Assembly (NCBI GenBank): GCA_044337515.1
Contig: JBIINK010000006.1
Location: 1-64,000 of the forward strand
Length of the DNA stretch: 64,000 nt
DNA from: CAJBVG01 sp044337515
GTDB taxonomy: Bacteria > Bacteroidota > Bacteroidia > Sphingobacteriales > Sphingobacteriaceae
Direction: 5' to 3'
Below the pieces are notes generated by a model that was given only the letters and a program-made list of their open reading frames with translations, had not been told where the DNA came from and did not search any database. Positions 18,216 through 27,643 of this stretch are shown one piece after another (position 1 is the first letter of the stretch; every line of letters begins with the position of its first letter). The position numbers and the translations under genes are program-made.

Positions 18216-20648
18216 TTAGAAATTTGCTCTAAGTGTTACCCCAACATTTCTTCCTGACGAGTTAATTCCAGATGCAAACACACGATACGCTTGATCAGTG
18301 ATGTTATCTAAATTTACTTGTGCTTGAAAATATTTATTGAATTGATAACTGCAACGCAAATTAAGAGTATACCAAGCTGGCATCCCATTAACTGTTGCAT
18401 AGTTTAAGTTATCTTCTCCTGCTATATTGTAATCCTTTAACTCTTTAGCAGCATTGAAAATACTGAATGCTTCTGCACGCATTTTCTTCGCTGTCCAAAC
18501 AAAAGATACTTTACCAAAAGCTGGTGCAATATGATCAAGTGGTGAAACTGGTGTTACACTCGTGATTTTACCTTTAGTGAAATTATAGGATGCGCTTGCA
18601 CTTAAATTGGATGTAATCTCATAATTTAACAAACCTGTAATTCCTGAAATCATCGCTTCAGAAGCATTTACATTCCTTTGAACTCTACTTAATGTATCAC
18701 CAAATAAAATATAATCAGATCCATTAAAAGTGGAATTCTGAGTTACTATACCATCTATAATTTTCGTGGTAAAAAATATCCCTTTTACATATAGTTTATC
18801 GGCAATGTTTTTAGAAATTGACAATTCAAAATTGTAAGTTTTTTCTGGTGTTAAGTCAGGGTTTGGAACGATAATAGTCCCTATAGTACTGCTGCTCCCA
18901 ATGGTATCTCCTTTAGTAGACTCAAATACTTTCGACACATCATCTACGTTCGGTGAGCGATAACCAGTTGATAGATTTATTCCTATTTTCCATGTATTCG
19001 TTGGATGATATACAACACCCAATTGCCCAGTAACAATAACGCTGCTTTGATTTATTTCGTTAAATGGAAATGGGAAAAATGTCTTATCAACGAATTTAGA
19101 ATTCAAGCTATAATAGTTTGCTCTCAATCCAGCTTGTAATGAAATTTTATTATTAATAGCTCTGTCTGCAGTTGCATATATGGAAGCGGAATTAGTTTTA
19201 GAACCTCCATCAGGGTAACGTGTATCTAATGCTGTAATGGCGCCAGTTACAATATTCTCAGCACTTGCAATAGATTCTACATCATTCATTACTATTTCTA
19301 AACCATAACGTAAATCAAATTTTTTAATCATCTTATCGTAATCAGCATTTAAGCTATATACTTTTACATTTTCTATACGATGATTTAATTTTGATTTCCC
19401 CCAACCTCTACTGTGTCTGCTTTCTTCAATGTCTTGATAAGCTAACGTCACTTGGGCCTCATTATAAAATCGACTACCTTTTAAACGTAATTGATAACTC
19501 AACATCATTCTTTTTTGTGGTCCATAATACCATTCAGCATTATTAAATTTTCCCGATGCTCCAATTTCTGATAATCGATCATATCTCGGAACATTGCTAG
19601 AGTTTGAATATTGTAGACTTACTACATGTGTTAAACGATCATTTTGCTTAAATAAAATTTTTTGCATTAAATCATATTGGAAATAGCCACTCGATTTTTG
19701 GAGCAATGAATCATCGTTCTTCATCATCGTATCTACACCATTGATACGATCTTGATAAAAATTACGGATGCCTAAACTTCCCCATGCCGATGATCGATTT
19801 TTTCCCTGACGAAGATCGCCAAAATCTGATGCGGTAAAACTTGTTAATGAACCAAATCTGTCATTAGCAATAGATAAATCCACATGCGCTGTTCGTTCAT
19901 TATTACTTGAAACATAACGGCTATAGGCAGATCCATTTATGTTTAAATTTTTAGAGTTTGATAGTTTCGGATCTTTTGTATAAAAACTAATGACACCACC
20001 TAATGCATCACTACCATAAAGTAGAGAACCAGCACCAAATAAAATTTCCATACGTTCTAATGAAGATTGGTCCATAGAGATTACATTTTGTAAATGTCCT
20101 CCTCTATAGATGGCATTGTTCATACGAACACCATCAACAACCATCAACACTTTGTTGGCTTCAAAGCCTCTAATCATCGGACTTCCACCACCTGCTTGGC
20201 TTTTTTGAACGTTTACTAAGCCTGTGTTTTGAATTAAATCTGCAGTGGTTTGTACGTTGCTTTTTTCAATCGATTTTGCTTTTAAAACAGCAATATGTTG
20301 TGGTAATTTTTCAGAAGATTCTTCAAATCGATTTGCCGAAATAACTACTTCATTAGTATTGTAAGCTCGCTCAGATAAATAGACCACAAAGTTGTTTTTT
20401 GTTATTTCTGCTAAATTGGTAATCTTCTTACTATAGCCAATGCAACTTAATTCTATCGTTTCGTTTATTTTTAAATTGTTGATGTTAGCAATGCCGTTTT
20501 TATCAGTACTATATATTTCATTTCCTCCAACGCGTACAATCACTCCTTGAATAGGAGTTAAGCTTACGTTGTCTTTTACAGAAATAGTTTGAGCAGCACC
20601 AATTTTACAGCATATACTCATCAACAAAAAGAGTAAATATCTTTTCAT
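18216..20648 (-). CDS. TonB-dependent outer-membrane receptor
   Basis: An 810-residue outer-membrane receptor. A signal peptide (1-19) is followed by a carboxypeptidase-regulatory-like beta domain (about 20-97), a plug (about 105-225, with the motifs GGGSPMIRGFEANKVLMVVDG and GSLLYGSDALGG), and a 22-strand barrel ending in a terminal Phe (VTLRANF). The plug resembles receptors for haem or siderophores rather than SusC, and no SusD gene is present. The upstream small gene, 43 nt away, is probably in the same operon. The ligand is not determinable. Confidence 0.9.
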   Translation of the reverse strand: MKRYLLFLLMSICCKIGAAQTISVKDNVSLTPIQGVIVRVGGNEIYSTDKNGIANINNLKINETIELSCIGYSKKITNLAEITKNNFVVYLSERAYNTNEVVISANRFEESSEKLPQHIAVLKAKSIEKSNVQTTADLIQNTGLVNVQKSQAGGGSPMIRGFEANKVLMVVDGVRMNNAIYRGGHLQNVISMDQSSLERMEILFGAGSLLYGSDALGGVISFYTKDPKLSNSKNLNINGSAYSRYVSSNNERTAHVDLSIANDRFGSLTSFTASDFGDLRQGKNRSSAWGSLGIRNFYQDRINGVDTMMKNDDSLLQKSSGYFQYDLMQKILFKQNDRLTHVVSLQYSNSSNVPRYDRLSEIGASGKFNNAEWYYGPQKRMMLSYQLRLKGSRFYNEAQVTLAYQDIEESRHSRGWGKSKLNHRIENVKVYSLNADYDKMIKKFDLRYGLEIVMNDVESIASAENIVTGAITALDTRYPDGGSKTNSASIYATADRAINNKISLQAGLRANYYSLNSKFVDKTFFPFPFNEINQSSVIVTGQLGVVYHPTNTWKIGINLSTGYRSPNVDDVSKVFESTKGDTIGSSSTIGTIIVPNPDLTPEKTYNFELSISKNIADKLYVKGIFFTTKIIDGIVTQNSTFNGSDYILFGDTLSRVQRNVNASEAMISGITGLLNYEITSNLSASASYNFTKGKITSVTPVSPLDHIAPAFGKVSFVWTAKKMRAEAFSIFNAAKELKDYNIAGEDNLNYATVNGMPAWYTLNLRCSYQFNKYFQAQVNLDNITDQAYRVFASGINSSGRNVGVTLRANF

Positions 20649-20691
20649 TTCCTAAGTATTGTATTTTAGATTAATTGGGTTGATTTTTTGA

Positions 20692-21255
20692 TTACAATTT
20701 ACTTAGAAATTGTTCTGGTGGAGGAGTACTTACCGTAGAAATTTGCGTTACAATACGAGAATTGTGTTTTATGTAAGGAATCTCAAGTGCCGTAAATAAA
20801 ACACAATTCTCTTCCTTAATTAATAAACCTTCAATTTTAACTAATTTCAAAAGTGCTTTTGAAATTGGCTTTCCTGTTGTTTGTATATCTGAACTTTGCT
20901 CCATGTGAGCAGCTAAATTGGCAAATAATTCCGCTTCCTTCTTGTCATTAATACAATACACTAAAATGGAATCTTGCCCGATTTTTTCGGTTCGAACAAC
21001 GTCGTATAGATTGTCTTGATGCTTAAACTCTTTTTTATTTTGCCAATTCAAAGCTGAAAATTCATTCGAAGTAAATCGAAAGGCAGTCATTTCCTCAACT
21101 TTCAATCCAGCTTTAATAATACTTTTCGCCTCTTTTTTACAGAGCATAGTATTCACGTCGAACACAATTAAGTATCCGAAAATTTGGTAAAATAAGCTGA
21201 ATGCAAGTATTGAGATGAGTAAGCGTCGCACAATGCAATCTAAATTATTTTTCAT
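20692..21255 (-). CDS. Unknown membrane-anchored protein upstream of TonB receptor
   Basis: I do not recognise this 187-residue protein. It has an N-terminal hydrophobic helix (about 11-32), two Cys at positions 7 and 38, a mixed alpha/beta soluble part, and a Pro-rich C-terminus (STPPPEQFLSKL). Sequence in the middle (DVVRTEKIGQDSILVYCINDKKEAELF) alternates strands and charged turns, suggesting a periplasmic domain. It sits 43 nt upstream of the TonB receptor gene on the same strand, so it may assist uptake of the same ligand; this is inference from position only. Confidence 0.6.
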   Translation of the reverse strand: MKNNLDCIVRRLLISILAFSLFYQIFGYLIVFDVNTMLCKKEAKSIIKAGLKVEEMTAFRFTSNEFSALNWQNKKEFKHQDNLYDVVRTEKIGQDSILVYCINDKKEAELFANLAAHMEQSSDIQTTGKPISKALLKLVKIEGLLIKEENCVLFTALEIPYIKHNSRIVTQISTVSTPPPEQFLSKL

Positions 21256-21337
21256 AATTATAAAAAATAAAATTAAACAAACTACATTTTAATAGGTTAT
21301 TATTACTTTTACTCCCATACAATACGCTATTACACCC

Positions 21338-23104
21338 ATGAATATTCTTTACAAATACCTTAAAAACTATTGGCAGCTTGGCATATTAGCGCTTTTTTTG
21401 GCCGCAATCAACCAAGGCTTCTCTTTGTTAGATCCTTTAATTTTTCGACATGTAATCGATAATTATGCTACCAAATTTGATCAATTAACTAAAGAAGAAT
21501 ACATACGTGGTGTTGGTTTATTGTTATGTGGTACAATTGGTGTAGCATTTATTTCACGTATAGCTAAGAACTTTCAAGACTATTTTGTTAACGTAATTAC
21601 ACAACGTCTAGGGGCTCAAATGTACTCTGATGGTCTTGAACATTCACTTGCTTTATCTTATGCTCAGTTTGAAGATCAACGTAGTGGGGAAACTTTAGGA
21701 ATACTTCAAAAAGTACGTAGTGATGTAGAAAAATTAATTGCAGTATCTGTAAACACTCTATTTACTTCCATCATTGGAATCATATTCGTAATGTTTTATG
21801 CAATATCCGTGCATTGGATAATTGCACCAGTATTCTTAGCAGTTGTTCCTTTGTTAGGTGCATTAAGCTCAGCTTTAAGTAAGCGCATTAAAAAAATTCA
21901 GAAAGAAATTGTTGGTGAAACTACTGCATTAGCTGGTTCAACAACAGAATCACTTCGAAATATTGAGTTGGTTAAATCTTTAGGGCTAGTTAAGCAAGAA
22001 ATTAATCGTTTAAATAGTACTACTATTAAAATTTTAGGACTAGAGCTTAAGAAAGTAAAATACATCCGTAGCTTAAGTTTTATTCAAGGTACTGCAGTTA
22101 ACTTCCTTCGTACTTGCATTATGTTCATCATGTTGTTTCTTATTTTTCAAAAAGAAATTTCAGTCGGACAAATGTTCTCTTTAATGTTCTATTCATTCTT
22201 TATTTTCGGACCATTACAGGAATTAGGTAATGTAATAAATACCTACAGAGAAGCAGAAGTATCATTAGCTAACTTCGAGAAAATAATGAGCACTCCGAAA
22301 GAACCGAAACCAGAGTCGCCTGTACGCATAGAAAAAGTAACATCATTAGAATTTAAAGGCGTAACCTTTCAACATCAAACATCAAATTCAAAAGCAATAA
22401 ACGATATCAATTTCAACGTGAAATCTGGTGAAACCATTGCATTTGTTGGTCCTTCGGGCTCTGGCAAAACTACTCTTGTTAAATTATTAGTGGGCTTATA
22501 TCAGCCAATGGAAGGTGAAATATTTTACAATAATGTAACTGGTAAAGAAATTGATCTAGACTTGATGAGAGAGCGAATTGGATTTGTTACACAAGACACT
22601 CAATTGTTTGCTGGTACTATTCGCGAAAACTTATTATTCGTTAATCCAACCGCAACAGATGAAGAGTGCTTAGAGGTATTGAATAAATCTGCTTGTCAGA
22701 ACTTACTTTCTCGTGCCGATAAAGGATTAGATTCAATGATAGGTGAGGGTGGCGTAAAAGTTTCTGGTGGGGAGAAGCAACGTTTATCAATTGCTCGTGC
22801 ATTACTTCGTAAACCAAATTTAATGGTATTCGACGAAGCTACATCGGCATTAGATTCACTTACTGAAGATGAAATTAACGATACCATTAAATCAGTTTCT
22901 TCTGGTAATGAACATATCACTATTATGATTGCCCATCGTTTATCAACCATTATGCATGCTGATCGTATTTATGTACTCGAAAGAGGTAATATTATCGAAG
23001 AAGGTAAGCACGAAACCCTATTAGAAGGTAAAGGTCTATATTATGCTATGTGGCGTCAACAAATAGGCGAACGTGACCGTTCTGAAGTGCTAAGTTTTGC
23101 ATAG
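21338..23104 (+). CDS. MsbA-like ABC exporter, fused permease and ATPase
   Basis: A 588-residue half-transporter. Six transmembrane helices occupy about 1-320. The nucleotide-binding domain (about 330-575) carries Walker A GPSGSGKTT, the signature VSGGEKQR, Walker B LMVFDEATSALD and the switch His in IAHRL. It should work as a homodimer exporting lipid, peptide or drug. MsbA-type lipid A export is possible but not shown by the sequence. The gene stands alone; the start ATG follows an AT-rich leader with a weak TACTTTTA box. Confidence 0.88.
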   Translation: MNILYKYLKNYWQLGILALFLAAINQGFSLLDPLIFRHVIDNYATKFDQLTKEEYIRGVGLLLCGTIGVAFISRIAKNFQDYFVNVITQRLGAQMYSDGLEHSLALSYAQFEDQRSGETLGILQKVRSDVEKLIAVSVNTLFTSIIGIIFVMFYAISVHWIIAPVFLAVVPLLGALSSALSKRIKKIQKEIVGETTALAGSTTESLRNIELVKSLGLVKQEINRLNSTTIKILGLELKKVKYIRSLSFIQGTAVNFLRTCIMFIMLFLIFQKEISVGQMFSLMFYSFFIFGPLQELGNVINTYREAEVSLANFEKIMSTPKEPKPESPVRIEKVTSLEFKGVTFQHQTSNSKAINDINFNVKSGETIAFVGPSGSGKTTLVKLLVGLYQPMEGEIFYNNVTGKEIDLDLMRERIGFVTQDTQLFAGTIRENLLFVNPTATDEECLEVLNKSACQNLLSRADKGLDSMIGEGGVKVSGGEKQRLSIARALLRKPNLMVFDEATSALDSLTEDEINDTIKSVSSGNEHITIMIAHRLSTIMHADRIYVLERGNIIEEGKHETLLEGKGLYYAMWRQQIGERDRSEVLSFA

Positions 23105-23203
23105 TACGTGTTGAGTTTTGTGAAATCTGAATATCTGTGCTCGTTGAGGGGTATTTAAAGCCCTTTCAACCATATTTATTTCTTTTTTAGGCATTATTAT
23201 ACG

Positions 23204-23211
23204 TAAATTTG
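23204..23211 (+). promoter_or_regulatory. -7 promoter box for ccmEF
   Basis: TAAATTTG matches TAnnTTTG and is 24 nt before the ccmE ATG. The rest of the 131-nt gap after the ABC exporter shows only an imperfect GTTGA/TCAAC stem. Confidence 0.5.
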
Positions 23212-23235
23212 TGAAGCATTTAACGTAGTCGAAAT

Positions 23236-23634
23236 ATGAAAAAGAGTCATATCATTTTATTAATAATTATTGCTGTTGCAATCGGTGCAATTTTCAGCAC
23301 ATTCGCAGATTCTAGTACTTATGGGAACTTTGATGAAGCACAAGAAAATGGTACAGAAATACATGTGGTAGGGAAATTAGTAAAATCAAAAGAGATGACT
23401 TACGACCCAGTTAAAGATGCTAACTATTTTGCTTTCTATTTAACCGACAATAAAGGGAAAGAATGTAAAGTAATTTTCAGTGGAACGAAGCCACAAGATT
23501 TTGAACGTTCAGAACAGATTGTAATCACAGGTAAAATGTCAGGAGAAGAATTTCACGCTTCTAAAATCTTAATGAAATGTCCTTCGAAATACACGAATGA
23601 CAAAGTTGAAACTAAAGAGTACAAAGCATCCTAA
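23236..23634 (+). CDS. ccmE: Haem chaperone CcmE, CXXXY type
   Basis: A 132-residue periplasmic protein with an N-terminal anchor helix (5-23) and the CcmE OB-fold barrel. The haem-attachment site, normally HXXXY, reads Cys115-Pro-Ser-Lys-Tyr119, so this is the Cys-type (CXXXY) CcmE known from some archaea and Desulfovibrio. CcmE takes haem from CcmC and passes it to CcmF. ccmF follows after 33 nt, while ccmBCD lie 7 kb upstream. Haem attachment through Cys is established for the type; its use here is inferred. Confidence 0.9.
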   Translation: MKKSHIILLIIIAVAIGAIFSTFADSSTYGNFDEAQENGTEIHVVGKLVKSKEMTYDPVKDANYFAFYLTDNKGKECKVIFSGTKPQDFERSEQIVITGKMSGEEFHASKILMKCPSKYTNDKVETKEYKAS

Positions 23635-23667
23635 TACGCATTTTGCGTTACACCACTAATTAAATTC

Positions 23668-26103
23668 ATGGAAATACAATTTATTGGAGAAAACTTATGG
23701 CCCGGCAATTTGGGCCAATTTTTTATCATAGTTTCATTTGCTACTGCATTATTTTCAAGCTTAGCTTACTTTCTAGCTCAACAAAAAAACGATGATTCTT
23801 GGAGACATTTAGCCAGAAAATCATTTTACATTCATACGGTTGCTATCGTTGGCATTATTTGTAGTCTAGCCTACATTATCGGAAATCATTTATTCGAATA
23901 CCATTACGCTTGGGCTCATTCTTCTCGTACACTTCCATCAGAATATATCATTTCATGTTTCTGGGAAGGTCAAGAGGGTAGCTTCTTGCTTTGGGCATTT
24001 TGGCAAATGGTACTTTCTTGGTTTATCCTTCGTAAAGGTGGCGTTTGGGAATCTGCAGTGTTAAGTATTGTTTTGCTTTCACAAGTATTCATTACTTCGA
24101 TGTTGTTAGGGGTACACATCTTCGGACAAGGTATCGGAAGTTCACCATTTATTTTATTGCGTGAAGCTATGCAAGCTCCAATCTTTCAACGTGCAGATTA
24201 CTTGTCGTTAATAAAAGATGGTAATGGTTTAAATCCATTGCTTCAAAATTATTGGATGGTAATTCACCCTCCAACTTTATTCCTTGGCTTTGCATCCATG
24301 GTTATTCCTTTTGCATTTGCTATTGCAGGTGTTTGGAGGAAAAAATACGACGAATGGATGAAGCCTGCTTTACCATGGTCTCTTTTCGCAGTAATGATTT
24401 TAGGAACTGGTATTATTATGGGTTCATTCTGGGCTTATGAAGCACTAAACTTTGGTGGTTTCTGGGCTTGGGATCCAGTAGAGAATGCTTCTCTAATTCC
24501 TTGGTTAACTTTAATCGCTGCAGTACACGTAATGCTTGCTTATAAGCATACTGGTCACTCTTATTTTACTTCATTATTTTTAGTTTTTATAAGTTACATC
24601 CTTGTACTTTATGCATCTTTCTTAACGCGTAGTGGAATTTTAGGAAATGCTTCTGTGCATGCATTTACCGATTTAGGAATGTCGGGTCAATTAGTAATTT
24701 ATATTTTAGTATTCCTGATCCTTGGTTCTTGGTTGTTAATTAAAAATTGGAAATCTTTTCCAATCACCAAAAAAGATGAAGCAACGTATTCTCGCGAATT
24801 CTGGTTATTCATCGGTGCAATTATGCTTACGATCTCTTGTTTTCAAGTGATATTAACCACATCAATTCCTGTAATCAATAAGTTGTTCGGAACTAATGTT
24901 GCTCCACCTACTGATGTAATTGATCACTATAACAAATGGCAAGTGCCCATTGCAGTGTTAATATTATTGATCTCTGGTTTTGCACAATATTTAAAGTATA
25001 AGAAAACAGACGGAACTAAATTTTTGAGAAATGTATTTGTTGCTTTTGCTTTAGCCATTATTTTAACTGGATTGATTTCGTACTTCGGAGAATTTTATAG
25101 AAATATTCCGTACATGCTTTTAATCTTTGCTTCAATATTTACAATACTAGCTAATGTTAGAATCCTTGCAGATGCATTTAAAGGGAAAATAAAATTAGCA
25201 GGATCAGCAGTCGCTCATATTGGATTTGGTTTCATTATGTTAGGTGCTTTAATCGCAGCTTCTAAAAGTGAAGTAATTTCTATAAACAATACAGGTTTCT
25301 CTTACGGTAAAGAATTTAACGAGAAAAACACAAAAGAAAATATTTTGCTTTGGATAAATGAGCCCACGAAAATGAACAATTACATTGTGACTTATCTAGG
25401 AGATACAACCATTGCACCCAATACCTATTATAAAGTAAACTATAAAGAATTAGATAACGACGGTAAAGTTACAAACGATTTCGATCTTTATCCAAATGCT
25501 CAAATTAATCCGAAGATGGGATTAATAGCATCTCCAGATACTAAGCATTACTTGTTGCATGATGTGTATACACACGTGAGTTCTGTGCCAGATAAAACTG
25601 AAGAAAAACATGATGATGGTGAAGAACATTCAGATAACGAGAAATATGATGAGCCTAAAATTTTAACTTTTAGCATTGGCGATACTGTACATATTGATGG
25701 TTTTGATATTCATTTGAAAACCCTAAAGAATAACGTTCCTGTTAAGGATTTAGCTCTTGGTAAAAATGATGTTTCTGTTGCTGCTGTAATTGAAGTCGAT
25801 TCGAATAACAAAAAATATACAGCTGAACCTTTATACATTATCAAAAATAATGTGCCTTTCGATTTGCCGAAAAAAATCGAAGAACTTGGCATGAAATTTA
25901 GCTTCACTAAAATTGATCCTGAAGCACGTAAAATTGAAATTACGTTCTTAAAGAAAAAAGCTCCTATACGTGATTATGTAATTATGAAAGCTATAGTTTT
26001 TCCTTACATCAATCTATTATGGGGTGGTACCATTGTAATGGTGATCGGCTTTATTTTAGCTATTGTTCGTCGCATTAAAGAATTGAAAGTAACAAAGGAA
26101 TAA
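23668..26103 (+). CDS. ccmF: Cytochrome c haem lyase CcmF
   Basis: An 811-residue membrane protein with about 13-15 transmembrane helices and the WWD motif in GGFWAWDPVENASLIPWL (about 265-282). It ligates haem from CcmE to apocytochrome. It is longer than the ~650 residues of proteobacterial CcmF, mainly from an extended periplasmic domain (about 540-770) that contains a His/Asp/Glu-rich stretch near 645-670 (EEKHDDGEEHSDNEKYDE). No ccmH or ccmI gene is present here. The next gene starts 4 nt after its stop. Confidence 0.93.
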   Translation: MEIQFIGENLWPGNLGQFFIIVSFATALFSSLAYFLAQQKNDDSWRHLARKSFYIHTVAIVGIICSLAYIIGNHLFEYHYAWAHSSRTLPSEYIISCFWEGQEGSFLLWAFWQMVLSWFILRKGGVWESAVLSIVLLSQVFITSMLLGVHIFGQGIGSSPFILLREAMQAPIFQRADYLSLIKDGNGLNPLLQNYWMVIHPPTLFLGFASMVIPFAFAIAGVWRKKYDEWMKPALPWSLFAVMILGTGIIMGSFWAYEALNFGGFWAWDPVENASLIPWLTLIAAVHVMLAYKHTGHSYFTSLFLVFISYILVLYASFLTRSGILGNASVHAFTDLGMSGQLVIYILVFLILGSWLLIKNWKSFPITKKDEATYSREFWLFIGAIMLTISCFQVILTTSIPVINKLFGTNVAPPTDVIDHYNKWQVPIAVLILLISGFAQYLKYKKTDGTKFLRNVFVAFALAIILTGLISYFGEFYRNIPYMLLIFASIFTILANVRILADAFKGKIKLAGSAVAHIGFGFIMLGALIAASKSEVISINNTGFSYGKEFNEKNTKENILLWINEPTKMNNYIVTYLGDTTIAPNTYYKVNYKELDNDGKVTNDFDLYPNAQINPKMGLIASPDTKHYLLHDVYTHVSSVPDKTEEKHDDGEEHSDNEKYDEPKILTFSIGDTVHIDGFDIHLKTLKNNVPVKDLALGKNDVSVAAVIEVDSNNKKYTAEPLYIIKNNVPFDLPKKIEELGMKFSFTKIDPEARKIEITFLKKKAPIRDYVIMKAIVFPYINLLWGGTIVMVIGFILAIVRRIKELKVTKE

Positions 26104-26107
26104 TAAT

Positions 26108-26872
26108 ATGAAGGTATCATTAATCGGTTCCGGAAATGTAGCTACACATCTAGCCATAGCTTGTGTAGATAACAACATTGAACTGATTAATGTGTACTCA
26201 AAGTCATTTGATCACGCTAAACAATTAGCGGATACTTGCCACGCGATAGCCGTGAACTCTATTTCTGAGCTTTCTCCCAATGTAGATTTTATCATTGTTT
26301 CCATTAACGATGATGCATTAACAGAACTCTCAGAACAGTTAGCCGGATTAAACATTCCCATTGTGCATACAGCAGGTTCAACGGCGATGAGTGTGTTTTC
26401 TTCTTCTGCAAGTTATGGCGTCTTATATCCACTACAAACATTCTCTAAATCGAAAAGTGTAAATAGTAAAGATGTACCGTTTTTACTGGAAGCAAATACA
26501 GATATATTGCTTAATTCACTTAAACTTTTTTGTACTCAATTAGGTGCTAACTATACCCTTGCAAATTCAGAACAACGCCTTCATTTGCATATTGCAGCAG
26601 TATTTGCTTGTAACTTTAGTAATCATATGTATAGCATCGCAGAGCAATTAATGGCTCAGCATCAATTACCGTTCGACTTACTAAAGCCTCTAATCTTAGA
26701 AACTGCGCACAAAATTGAAAAATTAAGTCCCATAGCAGCTCAAACAGGCCCCGCTAAACGTCACGATGTACTAACAATGCAAAAACATTTAGAAGCTTTA
26801 ACCCAAAATCCTGAACTTTTTGACTTATATAAGTCTATTTCAGAGGGGATTGAGAAAAATCAAAATTCTTAA
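26108..26872 (+). CDS. DUF2520 Rossmann-fold oxidoreductase-like protein
   Basis: A 254-residue cytoplasmic protein. The N-terminal Rossmann domain has GSGNVATHLA (8-17) and resembles the NADP-binding domain of pyrroline-5-carboxylate reductase and ketopantoate reductase. The all-helical C-terminal half (from about 130) is DUF2520-like, with the conserved HIAAVFACNFSNHMY and LSPIAAQTGPAKRHD segments. The reaction is unknown. In Bacteroidota this gene is often found near KdsC-like phosphatase, UbiA and Maf genes, as here. It begins 4 nt after ccmF. Confidence 0.82.
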   Translation: MKVSLIGSGNVATHLAIACVDNNIELINVYSKSFDHAKQLADTCHAIAVNSISELSPNVDFIIVSINDDALTELSEQLAGLNIPIVHTAGSTAMSVFSSSASYGVLYPLQTFSKSKSVNSKDVPFLLEANTDILLNSLKLFCTQLGANYTLANSEQRLHLHIAAVFACNFSNHMYSIAEQLMAQHQLPFDLLKPLILETAHKIEKLSPIAAQTGPAKRHDVLTMQKHLEALTQNPELFDLYKSISEGIEKNQNS

Positions 26873-26929
26873 AACAATTTCACTTCAATTCTTCTTATTT
26901 AGAAAGTTTCTAAAAAGAACAAAAATTGT

Positions 26930-26937
26930 TAGTTTTG
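26930..26937 (+). promoter_or_regulatory. -7 promoter box for fdx
   Basis: TAGTTTTG matches TAnnTTTG and ends 7 nt before the fdx ATG, so the leader would be very short. It separates fdx transcription from the ccmEF-DUF2520 run. Confidence 0.5.
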
Positions 26938-26944
26938 CACCCAT

Positions 26945-27277
26945 ATGGAAATTTATAAACTGAAAATAAATTTTGAAGAGGCGGATCATGCATCCATTGA
27001 ATTACCCATTGCACAAGGCGAATCGGTACTCGATGTATGTATGGAACACGGAATCGACCTACAACACAACTGCGGTGGTGTATGTGGTTGTAGTACTTGC
27101 CATATCTATGTAGAAAATGGAATGGACACCATTCAAGAGATATCAGATAAAGAAGAAGATTTTATAGACCGTGCTGTGAATCCAAGAATAAACTCTCGCT
27201 TAGGTTGCCAATGTATTGCACAAACAGGTAATCTAGAGGTTTTTATCCCGAATCAGAGTGGGTTTATGGGACACTAA
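26945..27277 (+). CDS. fdx: 2Fe-2S ferredoxin, ISC type
   Basis: A 110-residue adrenodoxin-like ferredoxin. Cluster ligands are Cys43, Cys49, Cys52 and Cys88 (CX5CX2C plus a distal Cys in RLGCQC). The segment CSTCHIYVENGMDTI is typical of the isc-operon ferredoxin that donates electrons during cluster assembly on IscU. Additional Cys32, Cys47 and Cys90 are present. The next gene is iscX, supporting the ISC assignment, while hscA and hscB lie elsewhere in the window. A TATGCT-type array starts right after the TAA stop. Confidence 0.9.
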   Translation: MEIYKLKINFEEADHASIELPIAQGESVLDVCMEHGIDLQHNCGGVCGCSTCHIYVENGMDTIQEISDKEEDFIDRAVNPRINSRLGCQCIAQTGNLEVFIPNQSGFMGH

Positions 27278-27322
27278 TTAGTATGCTGATATGTTAGTAT
27301 GCTAATATGCTGATATGCTAAT
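27275..27322. repeat. TATGCT-type octamer array after fdx
   Basis: From the fdx stop codon the + strand carries octamers such as TAGTATGC, TGATATGT, TAATATGC and TGATATGC (five units plus a partial). The word and its outward sense match arrays after the genes ending at 10207 and 29747, both on the minus strand. Confidence 0.85.
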
Positions 27323-27361
27323 CTTAATACTTGATACATAGTACATAATACAATAATAACA

Positions 27362-27604
27362 ATGAACGACAAATTTGCACTAACCTTTGGTTGGAAAGAT
27401 ACAGAAGATATAGCCATTGCATTATATGAAAAATATGGTGATGACTTTGGTGAGTCAAAGATTTATAGAATACGTTTTACCGATTTATTGGAGTGGGTGT
27501 TAACTCTTCCAAATTTCGTTGGTAAAAAAGAAGATTGCAACGAATCTCACCTAGAGATGATTCAATCTGCTTGGGTTTACGAATGGAGAGATAATCAGAA
27601 ATAG
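27362..27604 (+). CDS. iscX: Fe-S assembly protein IscX
   Basis: An 80-residue acidic protein of the IscX (YfhJ) family: TFGWKDTEDIAIALYEKYGD, RIRFTDLLEWVLTLPNF, and a C-terminal helix ESHLEMIQSAWVYEWRD align well with the family's pattern of a winged-helix fold with conserved Asp/Glu. IscX binds IscS and tunes cluster synthesis or iron supply. The gene follows fdx with an 84-nt gap containing the word array, as iscX follows fdx in the canonical isc operon. It has an ~15-residue longer C-terminal half than the E. coli protein. Confidence 0.85.
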   Translation: MNDKFALTFGWKDTEDIAIALYEKYGDDFGESKIYRIRFTDLLEWVLTLPNFVGKKEDCNESHLEMIQSAWVYEWRDNQK

Positions 27605-27615
27605 GATTTTATCCT

Positions 27616-27623
27616 TATCTTCG
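27616..27623 (+). promoter_or_regulatory. Possible -7 box for the kdsC-ubiA-maf unit
   Basis: TATCTTCG is a one-base variant of TAnnTTTG and ends 20 nt before the phosphatase ATG. The same TTCG variant occurs before the gene at 45794. Confidence 0.4.
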
Positions 27624-27643
27624 TTAAGCAAAAACAATAACCC

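Noticed and set aside
23105..23203. Terminator after the MsbA-like gene (GTTGA/TCAAC with GGG/CCC arms)
   Set aside because: The stem has a bulge and the T run is delayed, so it is too weak to call.
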